Assembly: GCA_947453885.1 (NCBI GenBank)
Contig: CANGIF010000004.1
Span: 60,599 to 124,598, forward strand
DNA from: Flavobacteriaceae bacterium
Lineage (GTDB): Bacteria; Bacteroidota; Bacteroidia; Flavobacteriales; Flavobacteriaceae
Length of the DNA: 64,000 nucleotides
Reading direction: 5' to 3'
Positions 1 through 8,407 of the stretch are shown in pieces. Positions within the stretch are counted from its first letter, which is position 1. Each line of letters starts with the position of its first letter. The notes below the pieces were generated by a model. It was given only the letters and a program-made list of their open reading frames with translations. It made no database searches and was not told the DNA's origin. Position numbers and translations under genes: made by a program.

Positions 1-686
1 GTAATAGGTTGCTTAGTCAATGCTTCAAATTCAGTTTTAGTTGTGATGCTGGTAACTACAATTTGGTCAGCAGAATTGAGCACTTCCTTTTCAAGTTTTT
101 TATGCTTTTTGCTGGCATAATTAGATAGTTTTAAGGCTTTATGATAGCCAATAGTAGTCCATGGATCTCTAAAATCGGCTATCCAATTCAACTTGTTTTT
201 ATTTTTTAGTTGCAATCCTATTAAATGTAAACTATGAGGCGGTCCAGTGGTAACTATTGTTTCAATTTTGTTTTCTTTAATATACTTTTCTAAATAAGAA
301 ACAGAGGGATGTACCCATAAAAAACGTGCGTCCGGAATAAAAAGATTGCCTCTAATCCAAAGTAGTATTCGTTCTACTACTGTTTGCTTTTTTATTGATG
401 GAATAATACCTGAACTTATTTTTTTAGTGTTTTTTTTAGAAAAAAAAGAAGCTAATTGATAGGGTTCAAAAATTGAGTTTCGGAGTATAACTACTTCTTT
501 TGAAACCTCAACAATTAAGTTTTTATCCACAATTGGATAAGATGGATTTTCCGGAATATAAACTATGGGTTCAATACCAAATTCGGGTAAATATTTAACA
601 AATTTTAACCACCGCTGTACTCCAGGACCTCCTGCTGGTGGCCAATAGTAGGTAATTATGAGAATTTTTGAGGAAACCGTTTTCAA
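1..686 (-). CDS. Glycosyltransferase family 4-like protein, C-terminal part outside window
   Basis: The gene runs off the left edge, so only the N-terminal ~228 residues are visible. The reading frame on the minus strand starts with LKTVSSKILIITYYWPPAGG and continues VQRWLKFVKYLPEFG, the N-terminal Rossmann start of GT4 (GT-B fold) glycosyltransferases. A later stretch, WIADFRDPW, is also typical of this group in Bacteroidota. No ATG fits between the upstream in-frame stop (about 757) and the conserved start, so a TTG at 686 is the likely initiator. The role is probably transfer of a sugar in surface polysaccharide or LPS synthesis at the cytoplasmic face of the inner membrane. Substrate cannot be told. 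The family is seen in the sequence; the role is inferred. Confidence 0.8.
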   Translation of the reverse strand, partial: MKTVSSKILIITYYWPPAGGPGVQRWLKFVKYLPEFGIEPIVYIPENPSYPIVDKNLIVEVSKEVVILRNSIFEPYQLASFFSKKNTKKISSGIIPSIKKQTVVERILLWIRGNLFIPDARFLWVHPSVSYLEKYIKENKIETIVTTGPPHSLHLIGLQLKNKNKLNWIADFRDPWTTIGYHKALKLSNYASKKHKKLEKEVLNSADQIVVTSITTKTEFEALTKQPI

Positions 687-1006
687 TTTAATAGTGCATT
701 CTGATTTAAAAGACTGTAAATTTAAACATTCTTTTTGAATAAGATTCAAATTATAAAATTAGGTTTGTGTGACTCTCAGTATTAAAATTTATAAAATTAA
801 ATTTTGAAAACATGTCATTAAACTAATTGCAACTGAAAAATTGCTAATAATGGGATTTGAAACCAAATGTAATTTTAGTAATCCTTTCTTTTTCAAAAAA
901 ATGTATAAATAATGTTGTTTTATTTTCAAATAAAAAAAGGGAAATAAACAATTAAAAAATAATGTTAGTATCTTTACATCTCCACAAATCCATCACTTTT
1001 TTGTTT
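687..1006. other. AT-rich divergent intergenic region
   Basis: This 320-base stretch separates the minus-strand glycosyltransferase from the plus-strand lipoprotein. It is very AT-rich, with no credible reading frame or strong hairpin. A near-consensus -7 element (TATCTTTA, around 969-976) lies about 30 bases before the lipoprotein ATG and could be its promoter, with one mismatch to TAnnTTTG. Confidence 0.4.
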
Positions 1007-1468
1007 ATGAAAGCAGTAAAAATTCTAGTTGTATTGGTATTTTCCACTTTGACACTTTCGTGTATTAGTACCAAAAACACTATAAAAAACATTGATATTT
1101 CGCAACCAATTCCAAAATTAACTACTAAAAACACTTTCGTTCTAACAGAAATTAGTACGGATGTAAAATATGGTTTTGATCCTGATTATCCTATTAATAT
1201 CTTTTTCCGAAATGCAAACGAAGACGACATGAATTTGAAAAGATATTTGAATGCACTCTCAGGGCCACATGGCGAAACCATAAACTATAAAAAAATTGGA
1301 ATTTGCTGCCCATTCCCTACCAAAAACACCAATACAGGTGGTGGTTTTTTAGAAGTAATTGAAATTAGCTACGAAGGCTTACAAGTTCCTCTAAAACTAT
1401 ACTTGAATCGATACGAAAAAGGCGTGTTAAAAGCACCATTAGGACTAGGAATTAAACCAATTCTGTAA
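1007..1468 (+). CDS. Small lipoprotein of unknown function
   Basis: The protein is 153 residues if it starts at the ATG at 1007. An in-frame ATG at 962 would put 15 extra residues before the signal peptide and is less likely. Residues 1-19 form a lipoprotein signal (MKAVKILVVLVFSTLTLSC) with an LTLSC lipobox, so the mature protein should be lipid-anchored in the cell envelope. The rest is soluble, with no catalytic motif I recognise; it contains a CCPFP stretch and a GGGFLEV turn. It lies 99 bases upstream of kdsA on the same strand and may share regulation with it, though kdsA has its own -7 box. Function unknown. Confidence 0.75.
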   Translation: MKAVKILVVLVFSTLTLSCISTKNTIKNIDISQPIPKLTTKNTFVLTEISTDVKYGFDPDYPINIFFRNANEDDMNLKRYLNALSGPHGETINYKKIGICCPFPTKNTNTGGGFLEVIEISYEGLQVPLKLYLNRYEKGVLKAPLGLGIKPIL

Positions 1469-1541
1469 TGTTTAAGTTCTTTTTAAGAAGTTCCTTAACA
1501 TTAAAAGTACACAAAAAATAACTACTTTATAATTTCATATT

Positions 1542-1549
1542 TATATTTG
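1542..1549 (+). promoter_or_regulatory. -7 promoter box of kdsA
   Basis: TATATTTG matches the Bacteroidota -7 consensus TAnnTTTG and lies 18 bases upstream of the kdsA ATG, predicting a short leader. No clear TTTG is found 19 bases further upstream. Confidence 0.55.
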
Positions 1550-1567
1550 CACCACTAAATCAAGATC

Positions 1568-2386
1568 ATGGATATTCACAAAATACCACAAATTAAACAC
1601 ACAGAAAGTGCTAATTTTTTCCTTTTAGCAGGTCCTTGCGCAATTGAAGGCGAAGAAATGGCAATGCGAATTGCAGAAAAATTAGTCTCCATTACAGATT
1701 CGCTTCAAATTCCTTTTGTTTTTAAAGGTTCATTTAAAAAAGCAAATCGGTCTAGAATAGATAGTTTTTCTGGTATTGGCGATGAAAAAGCGCTTAAAAT
1801 ACTTCGAAAAGTTTCCGAATCATTCAATGTACCAACCGTTACCGACATTCACACCAACGAAGATGCAAAAATGGCTGCACAATATGTAGATGTACTTCAA
1901 ATTCCAGCTTTTTTGGTAAGACAAACCGATTTAGTTGTAGCTGCTGCAACTACTGGTAAATTTGTAAATTTAAAAAAAGGACAATTTATGAGTCCTGAAA
2001 GCATGAAACATGCTGTTCAAAAAGTGTTGGATTGCCACAATGAAAATGTAATGGTAACCGATAGGGGTTCCATGTTTGGCTACCAAGATATGATTGTTGA
2101 TTTTAGAGGTATTCCAACCATGCAAAAATTTGCAACTACTGTTTTAGATGTTACTCATTCTTTACAACAACCAAACCAAACAATTGGAGTTACAGGAGGA
2201 AGACCAGACATGATTGAAACTATTGCAAAAGCGGGTATTGCTGTAGGTGTTGACGGTATTTTTATTGAAACCCATTTTGATCCCGCTAATGCCAAAAGTG
2301 ATGGTGCAAACATGTTGCATCTGGATTATTTTGAACCTTTAATGAAGAAATTAGTTGCTATCAGAGAAACTATAAATAATTTTTAA
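1568..2386 (+). CDS. kdsA: 3-deoxy-8-phosphooctulonate synthase (KDO-8-P synthase)
   Basis: This enzyme condenses phosphoenolpyruvate with arabinose 5-phosphate to KDO 8-phosphate, the first committed step towards the KDO sugar of lipopolysaccharide, in the cytoplasm. The 272-residue length is normal for KdsA. Family landmarks are present: FLLAGPCAIEGEEMA near the N-terminus, FKGSFKKANRSR around residue 53, the VTDIH and LQIPAFLVRQTD strands, NLKKGQFMSPESM, TDRGSMFGY, the histidine in DVTHSLQQP, and ETHFDPANAKSDG near the C-terminus. The cysteine in AGPC is part of the general family loop and does not by itself decide between metal-dependent and metal-independent classes. The gene sits between two envelope-protein genes, and a TAnnTTTG box lies 18 bases upstream. 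Confidence 0.96.
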   Translation: MDIHKIPQIKHTESANFFLLAGPCAIEGEEMAMRIAEKLVSITDSLQIPFVFKGSFKKANRSRIDSFSGIGDEKALKILRKVSESFNVPTVTDIHTNEDAKMAAQYVDVLQIPAFLVRQTDLVVAAATTGKFVNLKKGQFMSPESMKHAVQKVLDCHNENVMVTDRGSMFGYQDMIVDFRGIPTMQKFATTVLDVTHSLQQPNQTIGVTGGRPDMIETIAKAGIAVGVDGIFIETHFDPANAKSDGANMLHLDYFEPLMKKLVAIRETINNF

Positions 2387-2395
2387 TATCTCCAA

Positions 2396-3256
2396 ATGAA
2401 AAAAACAATAATTCTAACTTTCCTATTCGTAGGATTGTTTATCCAAAATGGATTGGCTCAAGAAATAATGCCAACTTCTACTAAATATACAGCTCACAAC
2501 AAAGGAAAATTTTACATCTTTTGGGGTGGAAACAGAGATAGTTATTCGCATTCAGACATTCATTTTAAAGGGAACGATTACGATTTTACGTTGTATGATG
2601 TTAGTGCACACGACAAACCAAAAGGATGGCATGTGGATTACATCAATCCATCAAGAATGACAATTCCACAAACCAATTTTAGAATTGGGTATTTTATTAA
2701 CGATCATTACAACATTTCTCTTGGTTTAGACCACATGAAATATGTAATGACTCAAAATCAAATTGCTCGAATTGGCGGAACAGTAGGCAGCTCTTATCCT
2801 GATTTTGCAGGTACTTACACCAATGCTAGTACAAGTTATATTGATCTAACAGATGAAAAGTTCTTAACCTTTGAGCATACTGATGGTTTAAATTATGTAA
2901 ATACTGAAATTTCTAGAGTTGACGATATTTCTTCTTTACTTACATTACCTAATACCGATAAATTCCAAATCAGTTTAACCGAAGGTGTAGGTGGCGGAAT
3001 TCTGTATCCAAAAACAAACGTAATGCTAATGGGTAAAGAAAGACACGATGATTTCAATGTTGCAGGCTACGGCTTTTCAGCAAAAGCAGGTTTAAACTTT
3101 ACTTTTTATAAGTACTTTTTCATTCAGGCTGAAATCAAATCTGGATATATCAACATGCCTAATATTCGTACTACATTTGATTCTTCAGACAGTGCCTCAC
3201 AACACTTTATGTTTTTAGAAAGAGTGGTTGCATTTGGAGGTATCTTTAAATTGTAA
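2396..3256 (+). CDS. Probable outer-membrane beta-barrel protein of unknown function
   Basis: The protein has 286 residues and a Sec signal peptide of about 21 residues (MKKTIILTFLFVGLFIQNGLAQ). The mature part alternates polar and aromatic residues in short strands, for example NFRIGYFINDHYNISLGLDHM and the C-terminal YFFIQAEIKSGYIN, and it ends in GGIFKL. This is the pattern of a small outer-membrane barrel. It begins nine bases after the kdsA stop, so the two are probably co-transcribed and may both serve outer-membrane building. No named family recognised; the barrel call is inferred from sequence pattern. Confidence 0.7.
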   Translation: MKKTIILTFLFVGLFIQNGLAQEIMPTSTKYTAHNKGKFYIFWGGNRDSYSHSDIHFKGNDYDFTLYDVSAHDKPKGWHVDYINPSRMTIPQTNFRIGYFINDHYNISLGLDHMKYVMTQNQIARIGGTVGSSYPDFAGTYTNASTSYIDLTDEKFLTFEHTDGLNYVNTEISRVDDISSLLTLPNTDKFQISLTEGVGGGILYPKTNVMLMGKERHDDFNVAGYGFSAKAGLNFTFYKYFFIQAEIKSGYINMPNIRTTFDSSDSASQHFMFLERVVAFGGIFKL

Positions 3257-3271
3257 AGCACATCTAATCAT

Positions 3272-3311
3272 AAAAAAGCCTGCTTATACAAAACGATAAG
3301 CAGGCTTTTTT
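3272..3311. terminator. Bidirectional terminator
   Basis: A 16-base arm (AAAAAAGCCTGCTTAT) pairs with its complement across an 8-base loop, with A-tracts and T-tracts on either side. It lies between the plus-strand outer-membrane gene and the converging lpdA gene, so it can end both transcripts. Confidence 0.9.
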
Positions 3312-3338
3312 GTGTTATTATTATTAGTTTCAGAAACA

Positions 3339-4742
3339 CTAAACGTGCAAAGCCCTATTTTCGGTTGCTGCTAAAGCGGCTTCTTTAATGGCTTCTGCAA
3401 ATGTTGGATGAGCATGACTCATTCTGGAAATATCCTCTGCTGATGCTTTAAATTCCATAGCTGTTACCGCTTCCGCAATTAAATCGGCTGCTCTTGCGCC
3501 TATTATGTGTACACCTAAAACCTCATCAGTCGTAGCATCTGCCAAAATCTTTACAAATCCATCCAAATCAGCACTAGCTCTTGCTCTTCCTAACGCTTTG
3601 AAAGGAAAACTTCCCGATTTGAACGCAATTCCTGCTGCATTTAATTGTTCTTCTGTTTTACCCACTGCCGACACTTCTGGCCAAGTATAAACCACTCCCG
3701 GTATCAAATTGTAATCTATATGTGGTTTTTGACCCGCTATAATTTCAGCAACCATTGTTCCTTCTTCTTCTGCTTTGTGTGCCAACATTGCTCCACGAAC
3801 CACATCACCAATTGCATAGATGTTAGCAACCGAAGTTTGCAAATGATCGTTTACTTCAATTTGACCTCTGTCCGATACTTTAACTCCTGCATTTTCTGCT
3901 TTTAGTCCTGCTGTGTAAGGACTTCTGCCAACTGCAACTAACGTATAATCACCTTCTAAAGTTACCATTTCGCCTTTGGCATTTTCTGCTTGAACTTCAA
4001 CTGTTGCTCCTTTTCGTTCCACCGATTGTACTTTGTGAGACGTGTAAAATTTCATGCCTTGTTTTTTCAACACTTTGGTAAGTTCTTTCGATAAAGCAGC
4101 ATCCATTCCCGGAATAATTCTATCCAAATACTCAACAACTGAAACTTGTGCGCCTAAACGCAAATAAACTTGTCCAAGCTCAATCCCTATTACGCCTCCC
4201 CCAATGATGATTAGATGTTTAGGAATTTCCTTTAGCTTTAAGGCTTCTGTTGACGTAATAATGCGCTCTTTGTCCAGTGTAATAAAAGGTAAATTAGCAG
4301 GCTTAGAACCCGTTGCAATTATTATATTTTTTGCTTCAATAGTCTCAACTGACCCATCCGCTTTAGTTACCGCAACATGTGTTGAATCAACAAAAGAGCC
4401 TGTTCCTTCAAAAACGGTAATTTTATTTTTATCCATCAAAAACTTAACTCCTCCTGATGTTTGATCTACAACCGCTTGTTTTCTTGCAATCATCTTTTCA
4501 AGATTCACCTTCACTTCACCCGTCAACTCAATTCCGTTTTCAGCAAAATGAGCAATTTCTGCATACTGATGAGAAGAAGACAATAAAGCTTTTGACGGAA
4601 TACAACCCACATTTAAACAAGTACCGCCAAGGGTAGCATATTTTTCTATAATTGCAGTTGTAAACCCTAATTGTGCACAACGAATAGCTGACACATAGCC
4701 ACCAGGTCCTGAACCAATAATGACAACATCAAATGAACTCAT
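3339..4742 (-). CDS. lpdA: Dihydrolipoyl dehydrogenase (E3)
   Basis: This FAD flavoenzyme reoxidises dihydrolipoamide on 2-oxoacid dehydrogenase complexes using NAD+. The 467-residue length is standard. Visible landmarks are the FAD dinucleotide motif GSGPGGYVSAIRCAQLG (residues ~10-26), the redox-active disulfide GGTCLNVGCIPSKALL (~39-54), the NAD-binding GGGVIGIELGQ (~180), the second FAD motif IYAIGDVVRGAMLAHKA (~308) and the C-terminal catalytic HAHPTFAEAIKEA with its His-Glu pair. It stands alone on the minus strand, without E1 or E2 genes beside it, as is common in Flavobacteriia. It therefore probably serves several complexes. A TAATTTTG box lies about 50 bases upstream of its ATG. Confidence 0.97.
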   Translation of the reverse strand: MSSFDVVIIGSGPGGYVSAIRCAQLGFTTAIIEKYATLGGTCLNVGCIPSKALLSSSHQYAEIAHFAENGIELTGEVKVNLEKMIARKQAVVDQTSGGVKFLMDKNKITVFEGTGSFVDSTHVAVTKADGSVETIEAKNIIIATGSKPANLPFITLDKERIITSTEALKLKEIPKHLIIIGGGVIGIELGQVYLRLGAQVSVVEYLDRIIPGMDAALSKELTKVLKKQGMKFYTSHKVQSVERKGATVEVQAENAKGEMVTLEGDYTLVAVGRSPYTAGLKAENAGVKVSDRGQIEVNDHLQTSVANIYAIGDVVRGAMLAHKAEEEGTMVAEIIAGQKPHIDYNLIPGVVYTWPEVSAVGKTEEQLNAAGIAFKSGSFPFKALGRARASADLDGFVKILADATTDEVLGVHIIGARAADLIAEAVTAMEFKASAEDISRMSHAHPTFAEAIKEAALAATENRALHV

Positions 4743-4795
4743 ATATTTATGTATTTTAAAATTGTTATAACTAATTTAGTTTCTAAATCGTTTCG

Positions 4796-4803
4796 CAAAA
4801 TTA
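4796..4803 (-). promoter_or_regulatory. -7 promoter box of lpdA
   Basis: On the minus strand this reads TAATTTTG, matching TAnnTTTG, and would give a leader of roughly 45-50 bases before the lpdA start. No convincing -33 TTTG is seen. Confidence 0.5.
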
Positions 4804-4880
4804 ACAAATTAAATTAAAGTACTTCTCATTTACTACCATAGTTGTCTGATAAAAAACAAAGAATCGAAGTTTTAGTATAA

Positions 4881-5018
4881 ATGATGCATTGTAAATTATA
4901 AATGATGAATTGTAAATGGTGAATTGTAAATTATGAATTATGAATTGGTAACAGACTTTACATCTTTCAACCTACAACCCACAATTCACCATTTATAATT
5001 CACAATTTACAATTCAAA
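4881..5018. repeat. AATTCACAATT-type AT-rich inverted repeat block
   Basis: Many variants of GAATTGTAAATTATGAATT lie on the left (4881-4949), and the reverse complement of the same pattern lies on the right (4979-5018), separated by about 30 bases. The right arm abuts the stop codon of the minus-strand gene at 5023. The same family occurs at 6558-6600 and 23926-23950, each time next to the 3' end of a minus-strand gene. Confidence 0.75.
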
Positions 5019-5022
5019 ACGC

Positions 5023-5967
5023 CTAAAGCAGTTCCACTTTACAATGACCTGCATTGGCGTTGGGATTAATTACATTTAAGTAGGTGTTGTTTGTTGTGCC
5101 CAAATCGGTGATGGGGAACGTTTGTGATTGGTTTGGATCTACCATAACCTTCTGATTCAAGGCATCGCCATCGACGGTGTTGGTTAAATACAACACAAGG
5201 CTTACCGTGCCGTCGTTGGTAATTTTTATCGAATCGGTGTCGGCAAAAGTGTGTTTCATAATGTTGCTTTTGCCATTGGCGGCTACCGATTTTAAGAAAA
5301 TCAGCTGTTCATGGTTCCGAATAGAGTCTAAATCGAAAAACGGATGCAAGGCTTCAGGGTCGGTTTTAAAATGATTCACCATCAAACCATAATTGGCAAA
5401 CATATCTATCATTGCCGTGTTGATGGCGGCATCCAGCGCATCGCTTTTGTTTTCGGTGGTACCTTTGTTGCCCAGTTGTACGGTTCGGTTGGTGTTTAGT
5501 TGTGTGTAAAAAGCATCCACATCGGTTTTGGTGGCTGCCAGTGCCGCAATTCCGGTGAGCGATGTGCCCAACTGCTTTACTGCCGCAATCCGACTTTCTT
5601 TACCGCCTCTGTTAAAAGCGGCACGCCCTTGCGGAAACAGGGCTACATAGCCCGGAGTCCCCTTTTGATAGACGCCCAAAATGGCATATTCCCAGGTGTT
5701 GAGCTTGCTTTTACTAAGCAAATCTAGCAATTGATCTACCGTTAAGGTACTTCCTTTTTGCGTACCGCCTTGGCTTTTCCAGTTGCTGTAGGCAGCACTA
5801 ATGGCAAGGTGTAACGGATGGTACGAAGTATAAAGCCCTGCAAAAAAGGGGTCGGAATTGTGCGCCAACAATTGCGCATCGTGATAGGTACTAATTTTTA
5901 AAGCAATAGCATACGTTTTTTTTGCCGCTGTTAAAAATGGGTTCAATAAAAAAGACCATGTTTTCAT
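5023..5967 (-). CDS. Unrecognised accessory protein preceded by a 42-bp repeat array
   Basis: The protein has 314 residues from the ATG at 5967; a longer frame from 6042 has no convincing start context. There is no signal peptide or membrane segment, so a cytoplasmic location is likely. Residues ~1-200 are largely helical and Ala-rich (for example KKTYAIALKISTYHDAQLLAHNSDPFFAGLY and the GKESRIAAVKQLG region). The last ~90 residues look like a beta-sandwich: SIKITNDGTVSLVLYLTN, then QSQTFPITDLG. I do not recognise a named family. GC is clearly above that of neighbouring genes (one sampled line about 55%), suggesting acquisition. Its layout matches the gene at 23954-24610: AATTCACAATT block at the 3' end and a periodic array upstream of the start. 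Confidence 0.7.
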   Translation of the reverse strand: MKTWSFLLNPFLTAAKKTYAIALKISTYHDAQLLAHNSDPFFAGLYTSYHPLHLAISAAYSNWKSQGGTQKGSTLTVDQLLDLLSKSKLNTWEYAILGVYQKGTPGYVALFPQGRAAFNRGGKESRIAAVKQLGTSLTGIAALAATKTDVDAFYTQLNTNRTVQLGNKGTTENKSDALDAAINTAMIDMFANYGLMVNHFKTDPEALHPFFDLDSIRNHEQLIFLKSVAANGKSNIMKHTFADTDSIKITNDGTVSLVLYLTNTVDGDALNQKVMVDPNQSQTFPITDLGTTNNTYLNVINPNANAGHCKVELL

Positions 5968-6112
5968 AATTTGATTTATTAATTGGTTACTACTGATGCT
6001 AAAGTAATAAGAGTCATTGATATAACAAAATAATTGTAGCACTTTTTTTTCAATTTATGGAACAGAAAAACCAAAAGTCCTATCCATTTGCACTTGCTAT
6101 TCCTAAAAACAC

Positions 6113-6442
6113 TATGCTTTTATGTCTCAACCAGCTAGACGAGCAAGCAAGTAACGCGCTTTTATATCTCGACCAGCTAGACGAGCAAGCAAGTAATGCG
6201 CTTTTATGTCTCGTCCAGCTAGATGAGCAAGCAAGTAACGCGCTTTTATGTCTCGACCAGCTAGACGAGCAAGCAAGTAACGCGCTTTTATGTCTCGACC
6301 AGCTAGACGAGCAATCAAGTAACGCGCTTTTATATCTCATCCAGCTAGACGAGCAAGCAAGTAATGCGCTTTTACATCTCGACCAGCTAGACGAGCAAGC
6401 AAGTAACGCGCTTTTATGTCTCGACCAGCAAGACGAGCAAGC
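6113..6442. repeat. Array A: eight 42-bp tandem repeats
   Basis: The core CCAGCTAG recurs at 6131, 6173, 6215, 6257, 6299, 6341, 6383 and, degenerate, 6425, so the period is exactly 42 bases. Each unit holds a near-palindrome, CTCGACCAGCTAGACGAG, followed by about 24 bases ending in CGCGCTTTTATGT. Because 42 is a multiple of three and the unit lacks stops, long spurious frames (14-residue repeats) run through both strands. A promoterless coding role is unlikely because a terminator follows. It ends about 145 bases before the start codon of the divergent gene at 5967. Confidence 0.9.
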
Positions 6443-6472
6443 AAAACACCTTTCTGTACTACTAACTATTGC

Positions 6473-6520
6473 AAAAACCCCGTGCTACAAAGTGGACAAC
6501 TTTGCCGAACGGGGTTTTTT
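6473..6520 (-). terminator. Terminator of the 6602-8137 gene
   Basis: The arms AAAAACCCCGT and ACGGGGTTTTT enclose a second small hairpin (CAAAGT/ACTTTG). It lies about 80 bases past the stop of the minus-strand T9SS gene and separates it from array A. Confidence 0.8.
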
Positions 6521-6557
6521 ACTATCCAATACAAGGTTGCCTATTGTGGCACCAGCA

Positions 6558-6600
6558 ACTCACAATTCACAATTTACAATTCACAATTCACAATTCAAAA
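6558..6600. repeat. AATTCACAATT AT-rich repeat block
   Basis: Four to five direct copies of CACAATTCA/CACAATTTA directly abut the stop codon of the minus-strand gene at 6602. Same family as the block at 4881-5018. Confidence 0.7.
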
Positions 6601-6601
6601 C

Positions 6602-8137
6602 TTATTCCTTCACAAACTTGGTTGTAAATTGGTCTTTGCCGGATGTGGCTTCAAGGAAATAAGTACCGCATGCTAGTGGTGCTACGTTGACTTGATTGGT
6701 GTTGGTGGTTTGTGTGAGTACCACTTTACCCATTAGGTCAGTAATGGTAATACTGTCTATAACTGTATTGTTGTTGTTTTGAACGGTAAGCAGGGTTTTG
6801 GCAGGGTTAGGATACACCACAATTGCCTCTTTTACAAAACCCGTAGTGGACAGCTCCGGTCCTAGTTTGACTACCCAAAAATCATAATTTCCATGATTAA
6901 CTGTTACATCGCCGTTAGTGGATTGTGTATAACCAGCTACAATAAAACCGCCATCGGGAGTGGGTTGAATGCTGTAAGCCCGTTCATTTGATGTTCCTCC
7001 CAAGGATTTTTGCCATTGCAAGCTCCCTGTGGTGCTGAGTTTCACTACCCAAGCATCCTGAAATCCATGATTTACAGTTACATCTCCATTAGTAGATTGA
7101 GTATATCCTGCCATGATATAACCGCCATCAGGGGTGGGTTGAATGTTAATAACCTCATCAGTACTTATTCCTCCCAAGCATTTTTGCCATTGCAAGCTTC
7201 CTGTGCTGCTGAGTTTCACTACACAAGCATCAGAATTTCCATGATTTCCTGTTACATCGCCGTCAGTAGAACTAGCAAAGCCTGCCATAATATAACCGCC
7301 GTCAGGAGTGGGTTGAATGCTGTAAGCCCAATCAGTACCTGTTCCTCCTATGGCTTTTTGCCATTGCACGCTTCCCGTGCTGCTGAGTTTTACTGCCCAA
7401 AAATCACTACCTCCATGAAATCCTGTTACATCGCCGTTATTGGAATAAGTATAACCTGCCATTATATAACCACCATCAGTCGTGGGTTGAATGCTGTAAG
7501 CATAATCATCACCTGTTCCTCCCAAGGTTTTTTGCCACTCCAGATCACCCGTAGTACTTAGTTTGACTACCCAAGCATCACTACCGCCATGATTTCCTGT
7601 TACATCTCCGTTAGTAGAATTAGTAAAACCTGCCACGACATAACCGCCATCAGTAGTGGGTTGAATACTATTAGCCCAATCAACAGCTGTTCCTCCCAAG
7701 GTTTTTTGCCATTGCAAGCTTCCTGTGCTGCTGAGTTTTACTATCCAAGTATCATATCCACCATGATTTCCTGCTACATCACCGTCAGTGGACAAAGTAT
7801 AACCTGCTAGGATATAACCGCCATCGGGAGTGAGTTGAATGCTGTAAGCCACATCATCACCTGTTCCTCCCAATGCTTTTTGCCATTGTAGGCTGCCCGT
7901 ACTGCTGAGTTTCACTACCCAAGCATCAAGATTTCCATGATTTCCTGTGACATCGCCGTTAGTGGATTGAGTATAACCAGCTACTATATAACCACCATCG
8001 GAAGTGGGTTGGATACTTTGAGCATAATCATCAACTGTTCCTCCCAAGCATTTCTGCCATTGGATGGCTGGGGCTTGTTGTGCCAAAGTGGTCAGTTGTA
8101 CTAGCGCAAAGGCAAGGATAAGTAGTGTTTTTTTCAT
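6602..8137 (-). CDS. Secreted repeat protein with T9SS type A sorting domain
   Basis: The protein has 511 residues, with a signal peptide of about 19 residues (MKKTLLILAFALVQLTTLAQ). Seven repeats of ~57 residues follow (aa ~25-430), each of the form WQKxLGGTxDDxAYSIQPTxDGGYIMAGYT, then NGDVTGNHGxxDxWVVKL. This pattern is typical of flavobacterial extracellular beta-propeller-like proteins. Residues ~440-511 (VYPNPAKTLLTV, DLMGKVVL, GTYFLE, KFVKE) are a type A T9SS sorting domain, so export through T9SS and attachment or release at the cell surface is expected. Binding target unknown. It has its own terminator at 6473-6520 and a TATGTTTG box upstream. Confidence 0.9.
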   Translation of the reverse strand: MKKTLLILAFALVQLTTLAQQAPAIQWQKCLGGTVDDYAQSIQPTSDGGYIVAGYTQSTNGDVTGNHGNLDAWVVKLSSTGSLQWQKALGGTGDDVAYSIQLTPDGGYILAGYTLSTDGDVAGNHGGYDTWIVKLSSTGSLQWQKTLGGTAVDWANSIQPTTDGGYVVAGFTNSTNGDVTGNHGGSDAWVVKLSTTGDLEWQKTLGGTGDDYAYSIQPTTDGGYIMAGYTYSNNGDVTGFHGGSDFWAVKLSSTGSVQWQKAIGGTGTDWAYSIQPTPDGGYIMAGFASSTDGDVTGNHGNSDACVVKLSSTGSLQWQKCLGGISTDEVINIQPTPDGGYIMAGYTQSTNGDVTVNHGFQDAWVVKLSTTGSLQWQKSLGGTSNERAYSIQPTPDGGFIVAGYTQSTNGDVTVNHGNYDFWVVKLGPELSTTGFVKEAIVVYPNPAKTLLTVQNNNNTVIDSITITDLMGKVVLTQTTNTNQVNVAPLACGTYFLEATSGKDQFTTKFVKE

Positions 8138-8177
8138 GGTGTTGCGTTTTTAGTTGTTAGCTTTTCGTTACTAATGT

Positions 8178-8185
8178 CAAACATA
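8178..8185 (-). promoter_or_regulatory. -7 promoter box of the 6602-8137 gene
   Basis: On the minus strand this reads TATGTTTG, matching TAnnTTTG, about 40 bases upstream of the ATG at 8137. The -33 element is unclear. Confidence 0.5.
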
Positions 8186-8283
8186 AGCAATTAAAGCCAA
8201 CCATTTGCAACAATGGGCAACAAATGTTGCTTGCCCTAACAAGGTTTTGGAAATCCGTGCAACGTTTTTGCGTTGTTTACAAA

Positions 8284-8327
8284 CAAAAACCCCCACTTTA
8301 GTTGTTACACTAAAAGGAGGGGTTTTT
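8284..8327 (-). terminator. Terminator of the ice-binding protein gene
   Basis: AAAACCCC(CA)CTTTAGT pairs with ACTAAAAG(GA)GGGGTTTT around a TGTT-type loop. It lies about 80 bases beyond the stop at 8408. Confidence 0.85.
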
Positions 8328-8407
8328 GAAATGTGAGTTGTGAATGTTGTAAGTGTTGGGTTAGAAAACTACTTTACGACTTGTGACTCAAACGTACAAC
8401 TTTAATT

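Noticed and set aside
6057..6662. A 201-residue frame with a 14-residue repeat (LDQLDEQASNALLC)
   Set aside because: The 42-bp unit has no stops in several frames on both strands, and the frame crosses a terminator and runs into the next gene. Best explained as non-coding repeat DNA.
7010..7561. Plus-strand repeat frame inside the 6602-8137 gene
   Set aside because: Antisense image of the ~57-residue repeats; no signal peptide or promoter.
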